Shown piece by piece: positions 9,024 through 16,948 of a stretch of DNA of 64,000 nt; position 1 is the stretch's first letter; each line of letters begins with the position of its first letter. Source of the DNA: AV80 sp035536995 (GTDB lineage: Bacteria > Verrucomicrobiota > Verrucomicrobiia > Chthoniobacterales > UBA10450). The notes beneath the pieces were generated by a model that did not search any database, had not been told where the DNA came from, and saw only the letters and a program-made list of their open reading frames with translations. Location: contig DATLNB010000009.1 in NCBI GenBank assembly GCA_035536995.1, positions 1 through 64,000 of the forward strand. Direction: 5' to 3'. A program made the translations under genes and the position numbers.

Positions 9024-9722
9024 ATGGTGATAGCTCTTGAAGAAAAGCCGGCGGGCAACCTGGACGCCGGGATCGCAAACTGGGAAAATTTCCCCGCTTC
9101 CTACATCTCGCACCACGGCCAGCCCTGTTGCGATATCGCGCGCGAATGGATTACGGCGATGGACTACTCGCGGCTGAGTGCGGGACAGCCGCTGACCGGC
9201 CCGCGCTGGCTGCGCACGCTCTTCAAATGGGGTCCATCGAAATGGCCGATGCATTGGTGCGAAGCGGTCCGGGAAAAGACGCTCGACTGCGGTGCACTAG
9301 GCGCGCTCTCGCATGAGCTGTATCTCGCGCGCGGCGTCCGCAGTTTTCCGGCGCAATTCATTCTTCAGTTCAACGAAGCGTCCACCCGGCACTGGACCGA
9401 AACATGGGGCGCCGCCGGGAGCTGCGCGCCGTGGATTTCGAATGGCATCATCTACCACGAAGGCTGCGCAGTCGCTGTGAAGGAAAACGAGATCCGGCTG
9501 TGGGACGCGACCGCGACCTGGTGGATCAATCCGAAGCAGTTTGGCGGTTACGCCGGGCTCCTTGCGGTGCGGGTTTTTGATAAGGATGCGCAGACCTTTA
9601 GCTGGGGCGAACACAAGCTTGCGGCGAATACCTGGTCCAAGATTCCGCAGGCGAAGGGCGATTTCGCTGCCGCAAAACCAACCGCGAAATCCTCAGCAAA
9701 AACCTCGCGGAGGCCACGCTGA
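9024..9722 (+). CDS. Transglutaminase-like Cys-His-Asp protein
   Basis: A 232-residue protein that I do not recognise as a named family. Its arrangement matches the transglutaminase/papain-like fold: Cys89 in LDCGALGALSHELY, followed by an ARGV segment, then His145 in IIYHEGCAV and Asp161 in RLWDATATWW. Order and spacing fit a Cys-His-Asp triad. Such enzymes cleave or form amide bonds. The tail from about residue 210 is Ala/Lys/Ser-rich and probably disordered. No signal peptide or membrane segment is seen. The start ATG lies 4 nt after the stop of the ligase/decarboxylase gene, and the oxygenase-like gene follows after 2 nt. A role in transferring or releasing the product of the upstream enzyme is inferred only from this context. 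Confidence 0.65.
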   Translation: MVIALEEKPAGNLDAGIANWENFPASYISHHGQPCCDIAREWITAMDYSRLSAGQPLTGPRWLRTLFKWGPSKWPMHWCEAVREKTLDCGALGALSHELYLARGVRSFPAQFILQFNEASTRHWTETWGAAGSCAPWISNGIIYHEGCAVAVKENEIRLWDATATWWINPKQFGGYAGLLAVRVFDKDAQTFSWGEHKLAANTWSKIPQAKGDFAAAKPTAKSSAKTSRRPR

Positions 9723-9724
9723 GC

Positions 9725-10420
9725 ATGGACGCCGTGGCGACGGAGCCAGTCGACCAGCGGATCAAGTATCCGTCCTATAAATCGTTCGATGAGTTTATCG
9801 ACGTTGAATGGCTGAAATCGCTCGACAGCTACGTCACCGAACGGATCGAGAAGCGCATCTCACAGCAGCAGGACATCCAGTTCTATACCGGCCCGTTTAC
9901 GCTGAGTGAGAAGGCGCCAGTGATACCAGGGTCGAAGATGGTTTATCTCTCGCAGCCCAAAGGCGAGGACAACTATTACAATCTCGATAACCCCGACGCG
10001 TGGGAGGCTGCTCCCGGCGCTACGGAGTTCTCAGACCTGATGGAGTTCATCGCCACGCTTCCGTTCAAAGCGACCGCGAGGATGTTGATCATGTACGATC
10101 CGGAAGGCCGCGCTGTTACGGCGCATCGGGATCACGTCAGCTACGATTTATGCCACGAGTTCATCTGGTTTCGGACGAACTTGCGGAAGCCGTTCTACAT
10201 GTTGAACGAGAACACGGGCGAAAAGCAGTACGTCGAATCGCATAGCGCCTGGTTCGACAGCGTGAACCAATTTCACGGCGGCGATGAGACCGGCGAGCTG
10301 GCGATCAGTATCCGGGTCGATGGCCTTTTCAGCGACGACTTCAAAGCGCAGATCCCGGTGCCTGAGTCGAATCTCGCGAGCACGCCGTCTCTGTGGGCGT
10401 GCGGTGCGCATTCTCTGTAG
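9725..10420 (+). CDS. 2OG-Fe(II) oxygenase-like hydroxylase
   Basis: A 231-residue protein resembling aspartyl/asparaginyl-hydroxylase-type double-stranded beta-helix oxygenases. The iron triad is visible as His134-x-Asp136 in TAHRDHVSYD and His184 in VNQFHGG, with Arg197 in SIRVDG placed to bind 2-oxoglutarate. Such enzymes hydroxylate amino acids or peptides in the cytoplasm using oxygen. It is the third gene of the operon starting at 6743. The TAG stop (10418-10420) belongs to a CTGTAGCC repeat unit, so the last residues (about 217-231) may not be original. The family assignment is by motif only. The substrate is unknown. Confidence 0.7.
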   Translation: MDAVATEPVDQRIKYPSYKSFDEFIDVEWLKSLDSYVTERIEKRISQQQDIQFYTGPFTLSEKAPVIPGSKMVYLSQPKGEDNYYNLDNPDAWEAAPGATEFSDLMEFIATLPFKATARMLIMYDPEGRAVTAHRDHVSYDLCHEFIWFRTNLRKPFYMLNENTGEKQYVESHSAWFDSVNQFHGGDETGELAISIRVDGLFSDDFKAQIPVPESNLASTPSLWACGAHSL

Positions 10421-10440
10421 CCGGCGGCCTGTGGCCGACG
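10415..10440. repeat. CTGTAGCC repeat, half unit carrying a stop codon
   Basis: The unit starts CTGTAGCCGGCGGCCTGTGG and its TAG is read as the stop of the oxygenase-like gene. It is the same family as the unit at 90-169. Confidence 0.8.
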
Positions 10441-10523
10441 TGGAGCAAAACGTCCAATTGCTGCAGGCCGCCCTTTCGCGTTCGCCGCAAGTCTCTTTCT
10501 GCATCGGTTTGAGCGAAACAAAG

Positions 10524-12413
10524 TTAAAATCGCAGCTTGAATCCGGCGTAAGCGCCACGGCCAAGGGCGGGAAAGCCAAAGATCTCCGAGTATTTTTCGT
10601 CGCCGAGATTATTGATTCGGCCGAAAACCGAGAAGCGGGAGCTGACCTCATATTCAGCCGCGACGTTCACCAACGCGTAATCCTCAATGTCGAAATTGGG
10701 GCCACCGAAGGTTAGCTCTTCGCGTGCGTTCACGAATTTCGTTTCGATCGTGGTCCGCAGTTTTTTGAACCACAGATACGACGCCGACAGGTAGACTTCG
10801 TTCCGCGGGCGCCGCGGCAAACGAGCGCCGGGCAATTGCGAGATATCGGCCTCGGAAGTCTTTTCCGCTTCAAGATAAGTGTAGGTGGCGAGGATGGTCA
10901 GATCCTCCAGGGGCGTGATCCGCAGCTCCGCTTCCACTCCCTGGGTTTCGGCCGCGCCGAGGTTCAACGTCTCAAATAGCCCGTTGAACCCGATCACGTT
11001 CGACAAGTCGTTGTGGAAATAGGTCAGACCAAACACGAGCCGCCCCTGACAAAACCGCTGCTCGATCCCCGCGTCCCACCCGTCCGCGTCCTCCGGCTCG
11101 AGCGCAAAGTTGTTTCCGAAAATCTTGTCCTGGCTGGTCGGCGGGCTGAATCCCTTGGCCACGCTCGCGTGCAGATGCGTGTCAGTTTTCGCGATCAGAT
11201 AACTGCCAGCAAACCGGTAGGTCCAGACGTCGCCGAACTGGTTGAAGTGATCGTAGCGTCCGCCCGCGACAAGATTCAGATGTTCCGCTGGAGTCACGCT
11301 GGCCTGCGCAAAGACGGAGGCCTGTTCCGTTTCGTCGCTGATGAACGTGGGTTGCGGCCCGAAGAGCTGCGAAACGAACGGACGCTCCTGCCCTGCCTCA
11401 ACCTCGCTGTAGAACGCCCCCGTAGTGATTGTCAGCCATCGGGCTGGTTTCAGGTTGTTTTGATAATCGAGCGTGAAACGCTTGAAGAGCGCACGGGTCG
11501 GGCCCACGAAACCGTCCTCATTCGGGCTGTGGACCTGGCGCTCCTGGTCGTAGTCCAGAATCAGTTGGTGGTCCCACCATTCCGTCGACTTGAAATCGGC
11601 GCGCGGCGCGATAAGCCAGCGCTCGGTCACGAAATTATCCCGCGGTCTGGGATCAAAAATCGTGTTCGGCAGTCCGATGTCGGCAAGCGAATAGGTAAGG
11701 AGGCTGCCGATGCGCACCTGTTCGTTAGGCGACCAGCCGACATTGGCAATAGCGTTGGTCAACCGGTACTCGTTGTTGGCCCGCTCGTTTTCGGTATCGA
11801 GGCGGCTGAGCGCCACTGAGTAATCGAATTGCTTCCAGCTTCCCTGACTGGCCAGCGATTCCCGGAACGTGCCGAAAGAGCCCGCTTCCGCGGTGAAACT
11901 GCCGGTCGGCTGGCCGGCACCGCGTTTCGTGAAGATTTGGATCACTCCGGCCAGAGCTCGCGGGCCATACAAGGTGCTTTGCGGTCCGCGCACAACCTCG
12001 ATTCGATCGATGTTGTCCACGGTCAGGTCGGCAAAGTTGAAGGCGCCTTGCAGCCCCTGGTTCACCGGGATCCCGTCGAGCAGCACCTGGGTATGCTCGC
12101 TCCGCAGCCCTCGGGTGAAAACCGAGGTGAGTTGGCCGGGCGCGCCCGATTGGGTAACGGCGATCCCGGGAACTTCCCGCAATGCATCGGCAACCCGGCG
12201 CGTCTGTTTGATCTCGAACTCCTTCTCACGCACGACGCTGATGCTGGCCGGAGACTCTTCTTCCGGCGTTTCAATGCGCGTCGCGCTGACCACGATGCCT
12301 TGGGTTTCCGCTTCCGAAGTGGCAAGCGCGCCAAATGTGACCGCGTCCTGGGCGCGGCAGATGAAAGGCAGGGCCACGATCGTGGCCGCCAGAAGCCATG
12401 GATAATTTCGCAT
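10524..12413 (-). CDS. TonB-dependent outer-membrane receptor
   Basis: A 629-residue receptor with a signal peptide (MRNYPWLLAATIVALPFICRAQ without its last residues as the core), a TonB-box-like IVVSATRIETP, a plug domain (about 55-165 with VADALREVPGIAV, LLDGIPVNQ and IEVVRGPQSTLYG) and a 22-strand type barrel ending in the aromatic residue of AGFKLRF. It is closest in layout to BtuB and siderophore receptors, which import cobalamin or iron chelates through the outer membrane. The ligand cannot be told from sequence. It converges with the ligase/decarboxylase/oxygenase operon with about 100 bp between stops; no ExbB, ExbD or TonB gene is near. Confidence 0.9.
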   Translation of the reverse strand: MRNYPWLLAATIVALPFICRAQDAVTFGALATSEAETQGIVVSATRIETPEEESPASISVVREKEFEIKQTRRVADALREVPGIAVTQSGAPGQLTSVFTRGLRSEHTQVLLDGIPVNQGLQGAFNFADLTVDNIDRIEVVRGPQSTLYGPRALAGVIQIFTKRGAGQPTGSFTAEAGSFGTFRESLASQGSWKQFDYSVALSRLDTENERANNEYRLTNAIANVGWSPNEQVRIGSLLTYSLADIGLPNTIFDPRPRDNFVTERWLIAPRADFKSTEWWDHQLILDYDQERQVHSPNEDGFVGPTRALFKRFTLDYQNNLKPARWLTITTGAFYSEVEAGQERPFVSQLFGPQPTFISDETEQASVFAQASVTPAEHLNLVAGGRYDHFNQFGDVWTYRFAGSYLIAKTDTHLHASVAKGFSPPTSQDKIFGNNFALEPEDADGWDAGIEQRFCQGRLVFGLTYFHNDLSNVIGFNGLFETLNLGAAETQGVEAELRITPLEDLTILATYTYLEAEKTSEADISQLPGARLPRRPRNEVYLSASYLWFKKLRTTIETKFVNAREELTFGGPNFDIEDYALVNVAAEYEVSSRFSVFGRINNLGDEKYSEIFGFPALGRGAYAGFKLRF

Positions 12414-12618
12414 AACAAGTTACCTCAAACCTTCGAGAGGCGGACTTGCTCCCGCAGTGCGGGATGTCGCATCCACAGCTCTCATTCTTCTTTTTCGCGA
12501 AGAAGTTTTTCCGAGCCGTCACCCCGCAGAAGGTTCCGCGATCAAGGACCGCGGCTACAGGTCCGGCTCGAATGAGGTGGAGACGCGCAAATATTCTGGC
12601 TCCTGGCTTCTTGAGGAG

Positions 12619-12697
12619 GTTGAGAGTCGTTAGTTGAGAGTTGAGAGCCGTCGTTAAACAAGATCGGCGGCTCTAAACTCTCAACCATCTCTCAACC
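12619..12697. repeat. GTTGAGAG inverted repeat
   Basis: GTTGAGAG words on the left (GTTGAGAGTCGTTAGTTGAG) are answered by CTCTCAAC words on the right, around a CGGCGGCTCT core. A second unit lies at 14014-14094, so the pair brackets the epimerase gene. Confidence 0.75.
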
Positions 12698-12909
12698 AGA
12701 TCGTCCTTTTTTCCGCCTTCACCGCCCCGCAGTCGCGGGACGATTGGCCCTGGGAAATTGTATCCAGTCACAGCAGCGCAACTGCTCCCGAATCTCACGG
12801 GATTCCTCGCGCCGCTCCACAATTGCAACTGACAAAGAACTGCCGCCAGCAGTAGCTGGTCGCGTTAACACGCTCAAGGTTTATTTCGCCGCTTGCCTTC
12901 GCGTGTCCC

Positions 12910-13010
12910 AAGGAGCGGCGATTTCCAAATCGCCGGCTTTCTCCCCACCGAGTCTGGATCTCCAAATCGCCCGGGTAAGCAAGACGGCGGTTTGGAAACC
13001 GCCGCTCCTT
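12910..13010. repeat. AAGGAGCGGCG hairpin repeat
   Basis: AAGGAGCGGCGATTTCCAAA at the left is complementary to TTTGGAAACCGCCGCTCCTT at the right, with one CTCCAAATCGCC word inside. A shorter unit is found at 17971-18029. Confidence 0.8.
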
Positions 13011-13076
13011 GAAAGCGCGAGGCTTGCGCTTGAGGGCCTACGACCTATTTATCTGAGACAATTCTCGCCATCTCCG

Positions 13077-14018
13077 ATGTCCAGCACTGCATCTTCCATT
13101 CTCGTCACAGGTGGCGCCGGCTTTATCGGCTCAAACCTGGTGCTCACCCTCCAGGAACGAATGCCGAATGCGCGCCTCACGGTGATCGACGATTTTCGGT
13201 CCGGCGATTTCAAGAACCTGGCCGGTTACAACGGTGACTTTGTCGCCAAAAACCTCGCTACGCTCGATTGGGAGGAACAATTCGGAGACGAAAAATTCGA
13301 CGCCATTTTTCACCTGGCTTCGATCACCGACACCACCCTGCACGACCAGTTCGTCCAAACCCACGACAACGTGGAAAGCTTTCGCCGGCTGCTCCGTTTC
13401 GCCCGGCCGAACAAGACCCGGGTTATTTACGCCTCCTCCGCCGCGACCTATGGCGCGGCCAGCGAAGCCAGCGTCGAGAGCAACGGGGCGGCGCCATCGA
13501 ATGTGTACGCATTCTCTAAGGCGATGATGGACAACCTCGCGACCCGGGTCGCGACCGACGCCAGCGACTGGATCATCGTGGGCTTGCGTTACTTCAACGT
13601 TTACGGGCCTCGCGAGGCGCACAAAGGCGTTCCGGCCAGCATGGTCCTCCATCTTTCGCGCCAGATGAAAGCCGGACAGCGTCCGCGCATCTTCAAGCAC
13701 GGCGAACAAAAGCGGGACTTCGTCTACGTGAAGGACATAGTTGAAGGAAGCATCCGCGCTCTCGAGGCAAAAGAGAGCGGCATTTACAACCTTGGCGCCG
13801 GCGAAGCCCGGTCGTTCAACGAACTTGTCGATATATTGAACCGTTCGTTAGGCACTCACTTCGAGCCGGAATACATCGAGAATCCGCACGCCCATTATCA
13901 GAATTTCACCCAGGCCGACCTGACCAATGCGCGCAACCGGCTCGGTTACGAGCCAGGGTATACGCTCGAGACCGGCGTGGCCGATTACATGAAATGGCTC
14001 AATCCCGAAGAAAGTTGA
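13077..14018 (+). CDS. hldD: ADP-glyceromanno-heptose 6-epimerase-like NAD-dependent epimerase
   Basis: A 313-residue extended short-chain dehydrogenase. It has the Rossmann motif GGAGFIGSN (12-20), a serine pair near 120, the catalytic Tyr144-x3-Lys148 (YAFSK), and family-typical stretches FHLASITDTT, LRYFNVYGPRE, KRDFVYVKD and NFTQADLTN near the end. These match HldD (RfaD), which makes ADP-L-glycero-D-manno-heptose for the lipopolysaccharide core; a related UDP-sugar epimerase is the alternative. The start at 13077 is chosen because the family's N-terminus (ILVTGG) follows it directly; the longer frame upstream is repeat sequence. Its TGA stop lies inside a GTTGAGAG repeat. Confidence 0.8.
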   Translation: MSSTASSILVTGGAGFIGSNLVLTLQERMPNARLTVIDDFRSGDFKNLAGYNGDFVAKNLATLDWEEQFGDEKFDAIFHLASITDTTLHDQFVQTHDNVESFRRLLRFARPNKTRVIYASSAATYGAASEASVESNGAAPSNVYAFSKAMMDNLATRVATDASDWIIVGLRYFNVYGPREAHKGVPASMVLHLSRQMKAGQRPRIFKHGEQKRDFVYVKDIVEGSIRALEAKESGIYNLGAGEARSFNELVDILNRSLGTHFEPEYIENPHAHYQNFTQADLTNARNRLGYEPGYTLETGVADYMKWLNPEES

Positions 14019-14094
14019 GAGTTGAGAGCTAATAGTTGAGGGCCGCGCAACGGCCAAACGACGGCTCTCAACTCTCAACTACAAACTCTCAACT
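14014..14094. repeat. GTTGAGAG inverted repeat overlapping a stop codon
   Basis: Left arm GTTGAGAGTTGAGAGC, right arm GCTCTCAACTCTCAAC, with a GGCCGCGCAACGGCC core. The first TTGA supplies the TGA stop of the epimerase gene. It is the same family as 12619-12697. Confidence 0.8.
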
Positions 14095-14105
14095 TCACCG
14101 AAACG

Positions 14106-15152
14106 ATGAAATCGAAACGGCCATCTATAAGCCCTGAGCAGATCAACGCGGACCTGGCCTCAAAAAAAGGTCCGGTCTCGCAATTCATCGCGAAAAACTA
14201 CCGCCATTTCAATGCGGCGGCCCTGCTCGACGCCGCGAAGGGTTACGAAACGCATCTCGCGGCCGGCGGCAAAATGTTGATGACCATCGCCGGGGCGATG
14301 TCCACCGCGGAGCTCGGCATCTCGCTCGCCGAAATGATTCGCCGGGACAAGGTCCACCTGATCGTCTGCACCGGCGCGAACCTCGAGGAGGATATCTTCA
14401 ACCTAGTCGCGCACGACCATTACGAGCGGGTGCCGCATTACCGGCAGCTCACCCCGGACGACGAGGAGCGGCTCCTCGGCCGGCATATGAATCGCGTGAC
14501 CGACACCTGCATCCCGGAAATGGAAGCGATGCGACGGATCGAGAAGGCGGTGCTCGAAGAATGGGTCGCCGCGGATCGCGCGGGCGAACGTTATTTCCCC
14601 CATGAGTTCATGTATAAGATCCTTCGGAGCGGGAAGCTAAAGAAGAGTTATCAGATCGACCCGAAGAATTCATGGATGCTCGCGGCCTGCGAAAAGAATC
14701 TGCCGATCGTCGTGCCAGGGTGGGAGGATGCGACGCTTGGCAACATGTACGCCGCGGCCGTGATGCGCGGCGACGTGAAGAACGTGCATACCGTGCGGAC
14801 CGGCATCGAATACATGACCTGGCTGGCGGAGTACTACACAAACAACGCAAAGGGCCTGCGTAATCGCGAAGGCTCAATCGGGTTTTTCCAGATCGGTGGC
14901 GGCATCGCCGGTGATTTCCCAATTTGCGTCGTCCCGATGCTCCATCAGGACCTCGAACGGACCAGCGTGCCGCTATGGGGTTATTTCTGCCAGATCAGCG
15001 ATTCCACCACCAGCTACGGCAGTTACTCCGGCGCGGTGCCGAACGAGAAAATCACCTGGGGCAAGCTCGCCGCTTCGACGCCGAAGTTCGTGATCGAAAG
15101 CGACGCGACGATCTGCGCCCCTCTGATTTTCGCGTGGGTGCTCGGGCAATAA
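14106..15152 (+). CDS. Deoxyhypusine synthase-like protein (probable homospermidine synthase type)
   Basis: A 348-residue member of the deoxyhypusine synthase family. Typical stretches are KMLMTIAGAMSTAELG (NAD-binding fold), CTGANLEEDIFN, FQIGGGIAGDFPI and the active-site EKITWGK (Lys320), the lysine that carries the aminobutyl group in characterised enzymes. The length matches the family. Bacteria lack eIF5A, and bacterial members are generally thought to transfer the aminobutyl group of spermidine to putrescine or another amine, giving homospermidine. That activity is inferred here. It follows the epimerase by 87 bp, which are mostly repeat. Confidence 0.85.
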   Translation: MKSKRPSISPEQINADLASKKGPVSQFIAKNYRHFNAAALLDAAKGYETHLAAGGKMLMTIAGAMSTAELGISLAEMIRRDKVHLIVCTGANLEEDIFNLVAHDHYERVPHYRQLTPDDEERLLGRHMNRVTDTCIPEMEAMRRIEKAVLEEWVAADRAGERYFPHEFMYKILRSGKLKKSYQIDPKNSWMLAACEKNLPIVVPGWEDATLGNMYAAAVMRGDVKNVHTVRTGIEYMTWLAEYYTNNAKGLRNREGSIGFFQIGGGIAGDFPICVVPMLHQDLERTSVPLWGYFCQISDSTTSYGSYSGAVPNEKITWGKLAASTPKFVIESDATICAPLIFAWVLGQ

Positions 15153-15157
15153 GAGGA

Positions 15158-15234
15158 CTGTAGCCGTCGCCCTGTGGGCGACGTGAGAGAAGCGGCGATC
15201 ACCGCCAACGCTTCGCACAGCGAAGCGGCTACAG
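15158..15234. repeat. CTGTAGCC hairpin repeat, full unit
   Basis: Second complete copy of the unit at 90-169: CTGTAGCCGTCGCCCTGTGG at the left end and CTTCGCACAGCGAAGCGGCT plus ACAG at the right end. It lies 6 bp after the stop of the deoxyhypusine-synthase-like gene. Confidence 0.85.
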
Positions 15235-15253
15235 AAGAGGGGAACGCCCGCGC

Positions 15254-15664
15254 CTACCCTTCCCAGAAGAACTCGGTCGGGCGCTCGATCTCGGGTGGGA
15301 GGCTCTTGTGCACGGGACAATTGAGTGCGGCCGTTTCGAGTAATGCGCGCTGCGGGGTGCTGGGCGGGAGCGGGATGTGCACTTCAGACGGCAGCCCCAC
15401 AATCCGGCGCGGCGCGTCCTTCGACATTTCCTTGCCTACCTTCACAGTCATCCCTTTCAGATCGAGCCCGTGGTCCTGCGCCGCCATCGCCAGGATCGTG
15501 CTCATGCAGGTGCCGAGCGCAGTCGCGACAAGATCGGTAGGTGAAAAGGATTCGCCCTTTCCCTTGTTATCCGTCGGCGCGTCGGTGGCGATCCTCGTTC
15601 CAGAGGGCCCGTGGGTCGCATCGCAATGAAGATCGCCGGTGTAAGTAATGGAAATGTTGACCAT
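15254..15664 (-). CDS. OsmC-family thiol peroxidase
   Basis: A 136-residue OsmC/Ohr fold protein. The two redox cysteines are Cys53 (in ALGTCMSTI) and Cys116 (in ALNCPVHKSL), in the positions used by the family to reduce organic hydroperoxides in the cytoplasm. The start at 15664 (MVNISITYTG) is preferred over the ATG at 15688 because the family begins there and a CAGGA lies just upstream. It probably defends against lipid and organic peroxides. Transcribed away from the hydrolase gene by about 70 bp of repeat. Confidence 0.85.
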   Translation of the reverse strand: MVNISITYTGDLHCDATHGPSGTRIATDAPTDNKGKGESFSPTDLVATALGTCMSTILAMAAQDHGLDLKGMTVKVGKEMSKDAPRRIVGLPSEVHIPLPPSTPQRALLETAALNCPVHKSLPPEIERPTEFFWEG

Positions 15665-15672
15665 AAAATCCT

Positions 15673-15745
15673 GGCCACAGATTAACACGGATCATCACCG
15701 ATTCAGAAAAGCAAATCCGTGTTTCATCCGTGTTAATCAGTGGCT
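15673..15745. repeat. ATTAACACGGAT inverted repeat overlapping a stop codon
   Basis: GGCCACAGATTAACACGGAT at the left is answered by ATCCGTGTTAATCAGTGGCT at the right. The right arm contains the TAA stop and the last four codons of the hydrolase gene at 15733-16797. Confidence 0.8.
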
Positions 15746-16797
15746 GAAATGATTGGTGCCCGCTGAATCTGGTTGGCGTGCTTCGCGAGCGTCTCGCGAA
15801 ACACCCTGGTGAGCCCGCCGTCGTGCAAGATATTCATGTCGGTGTTATGCTTTCGCACGTCATCGTTCTCCCACGATTCGTTCCACCAGCAGAACCCGAT
15901 AATCGCTGGCCAACGGCCCGAGAACAGATCTTCCAGCGCCTCTCGCGCCCACACGCTTGCCTGCACTTTGGGATGGCGCAGGGCGCAGCCGAACTCCGCG
16001 ATCACGATCGGTTTGCCCGGCGCGAGCTTCGTTAGGCGGGGATAGGCATCGCGCAGCTTGAACCGGAAACTCTCAATCCCGTCCTCGGTCCGCGGCGTGA
16101 GCGGGCCGTAGACGCTGATCCCGATCCAATCGCAATATTGATTTCCCGGATAATAATTCTCGAACCGGTTCCACTCTTCTTCCGGCTGGTCGAGCCAGTT
16201 CACGTGCCAGACCCAGTGCAGATTCGTCGCGCCCTCCCCGCGCATCAGGTCGACGATATGCCGATAGGCGGCAACGTACCGGGCCGGTCCTTCACTCGCA
16301 CCACCGTTCCATTTCCCGTTCCAGGAAAACCATTCGCCGTTCGGTTCGGTCCCCCATTCTATCAGGATCGGCGTTCGGAACTTCCGCGCCTCCCCCGCCC
16401 AGGCTTTCAGATCGTCGTCAAATCTCCCGGCGATGATGTTCGCGAGGGTAAAGATTTTTTCCGGCCGGTTTTGCTCCGCGTCCGAGCGCAGCATCAGGCG
16501 CACGTATGGAATTTTCCCGAGGCCGCGAATCCAGTCGCAGGTTGGACTGGGGAATTTTCGCGATTCAAACCAGTTGTGCGAAAACAGGACCCAAGCCGTT
16601 TTGGCTCCGGTCGTTTCTTCGAATCGGGCCACGTCGTGCGGAGTAACATCGTGCTCCGTTGGATCGCGGCCGGCGGGCGCTTCGTCGAAGTATAGGCCCT
16701 GGTAAAATTTTCCGGATAGCGGCGGCGGGACGACCTGGCCTGCGCAGGCCCATGATGCGACAAAGAGAGCTATCGCGACGGCGTAACCCGGACGCAT
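15733..16797 (-). CDS. Secreted GH26-like glycoside hydrolase
   Basis: A 354-residue protein with a signal peptide (AVAIALFVASWACAG, about 6-20). The (beta/alpha)8 hydrolase signature is visible: WGTEPNGEW with acid/base candidate Glu151, and PIVIAEFGC with nucleophile candidate Glu268, with aromatic-rich substrate stretches WVWHVNW and FCWWNESW. This fits clan GH-A, most like family 26 beta-mannanases; the substrate is not proven. The start at 16797 is chosen because the signal peptide starts there; the 67 codons of open frame upstream are repeat-derived. Its last residues (SATD) and the stop come from an intergenic repeat, so the native C-terminus may have been changed. Confidence 0.75.
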   Translation of the reverse strand: MRPGYAVAIALFVASWACAGQVVPPPLSGKFYQGLYFDEAPAGRDPTEHDVTPHDVARFEETTGAKTAWVLFSHNWFESRKFPSPTCDWIRGLGKIPYVRLMLRSDAEQNRPEKIFTLANIIAGRFDDDLKAWAGEARKFRTPILIEWGTEPNGEWFSWNGKWNGGASEGPARYVAAYRHIVDLMRGEGATNLHWVWHVNWLDQPEEEWNRFENYYPGNQYCDWIGISVYGPLTPRTEDGIESFRFKLRDAYPRLTKLAPGKPIVIAEFGCALRHPKVQASVWAREALEDLFSGRWPAIIGFCWWNESWENDDVRKHNTDMNILHDGGLTRVFRETLAKHANQIQRAPIISATD

Positions 16798-16817
16798 GGT
16801 CGAACCTAGCACAACCG

Positions 16818-16880
16818 CTGTAGCCGCGGCGTTCTGTGGCCGCGTTCGCCTCTGCACGGCGACTGAGCGCCGTCGCTCCA
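16818..16880. repeat. CTGTAGCCGCGG-type repeat variant
   Basis: CTGTAGCCGCGGCGTTCTGTGG followed by GCCGCG, without its last two bases the opening word of the CTGTAGCC family, then an ACGGCGACTGAGCGCCGTCG hairpin. It separates the hydrolase start from the terminator of the DUF2383 gene. Confidence 0.6.
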
Positions 16881-16885
16881 GCCAA

Positions 16886-16922
16886 GAAAAAAAGCAGGGA
16901 CGCCGCAACGCGGCGTCCCTGC
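16886..16922 (-). terminator. Rho-independent terminator of the DUF2383 gene
   Basis: A perfect 12-bp stem (GCAGGGACGCCG at 16894-16905 with CGGCGTCCCTGC at 16911-16922) and a five-base loop. On the minus strand it is followed by seven T. It lies 27 bp past the stop of the gene at 16949-17407. Confidence 0.85.
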
Positions 16923-16948
16923 TAATCCTAAAACCTAAAACCGCCGAC

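Larger units (their letters stand above)
12414..13076. other. Repeat-filled intergenic region
   Basis: These 663 bases hold no supportable gene. They contain the leader of the TonB receptor (minus strand), a CCCGCAGTGCGGGA palindrome near 12450, a CCGCGGCTACAG piece near 12549, a GTTGAGAG inverted repeat (12619-12697) and an AAGGAGCGGCG hairpin (12910-13010). An open frame runs upstream of the epimerase through this region, but its translation is repeat-derived and has no family features. Confidence 0.6.

Noticed and set aside
12414..12640. Possible cobalamin riboswitch in the leader of the TonB receptor gene
   Set aside because: Minus-strand words CCCGCACTG and GCAAGTC recall parts of the class, but the B12 box and the GGAGACC/GCCACTG core are not in place. 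A covariance-model search for the cobalamin family would decide; a score above threshold would reverse this.
12744..13076. In-frame upstream extension of the epimerase gene
   Set aside because: It is encoded by intergenic hairpin repeats, and the Rossmann motif of the family begins right after 13077.
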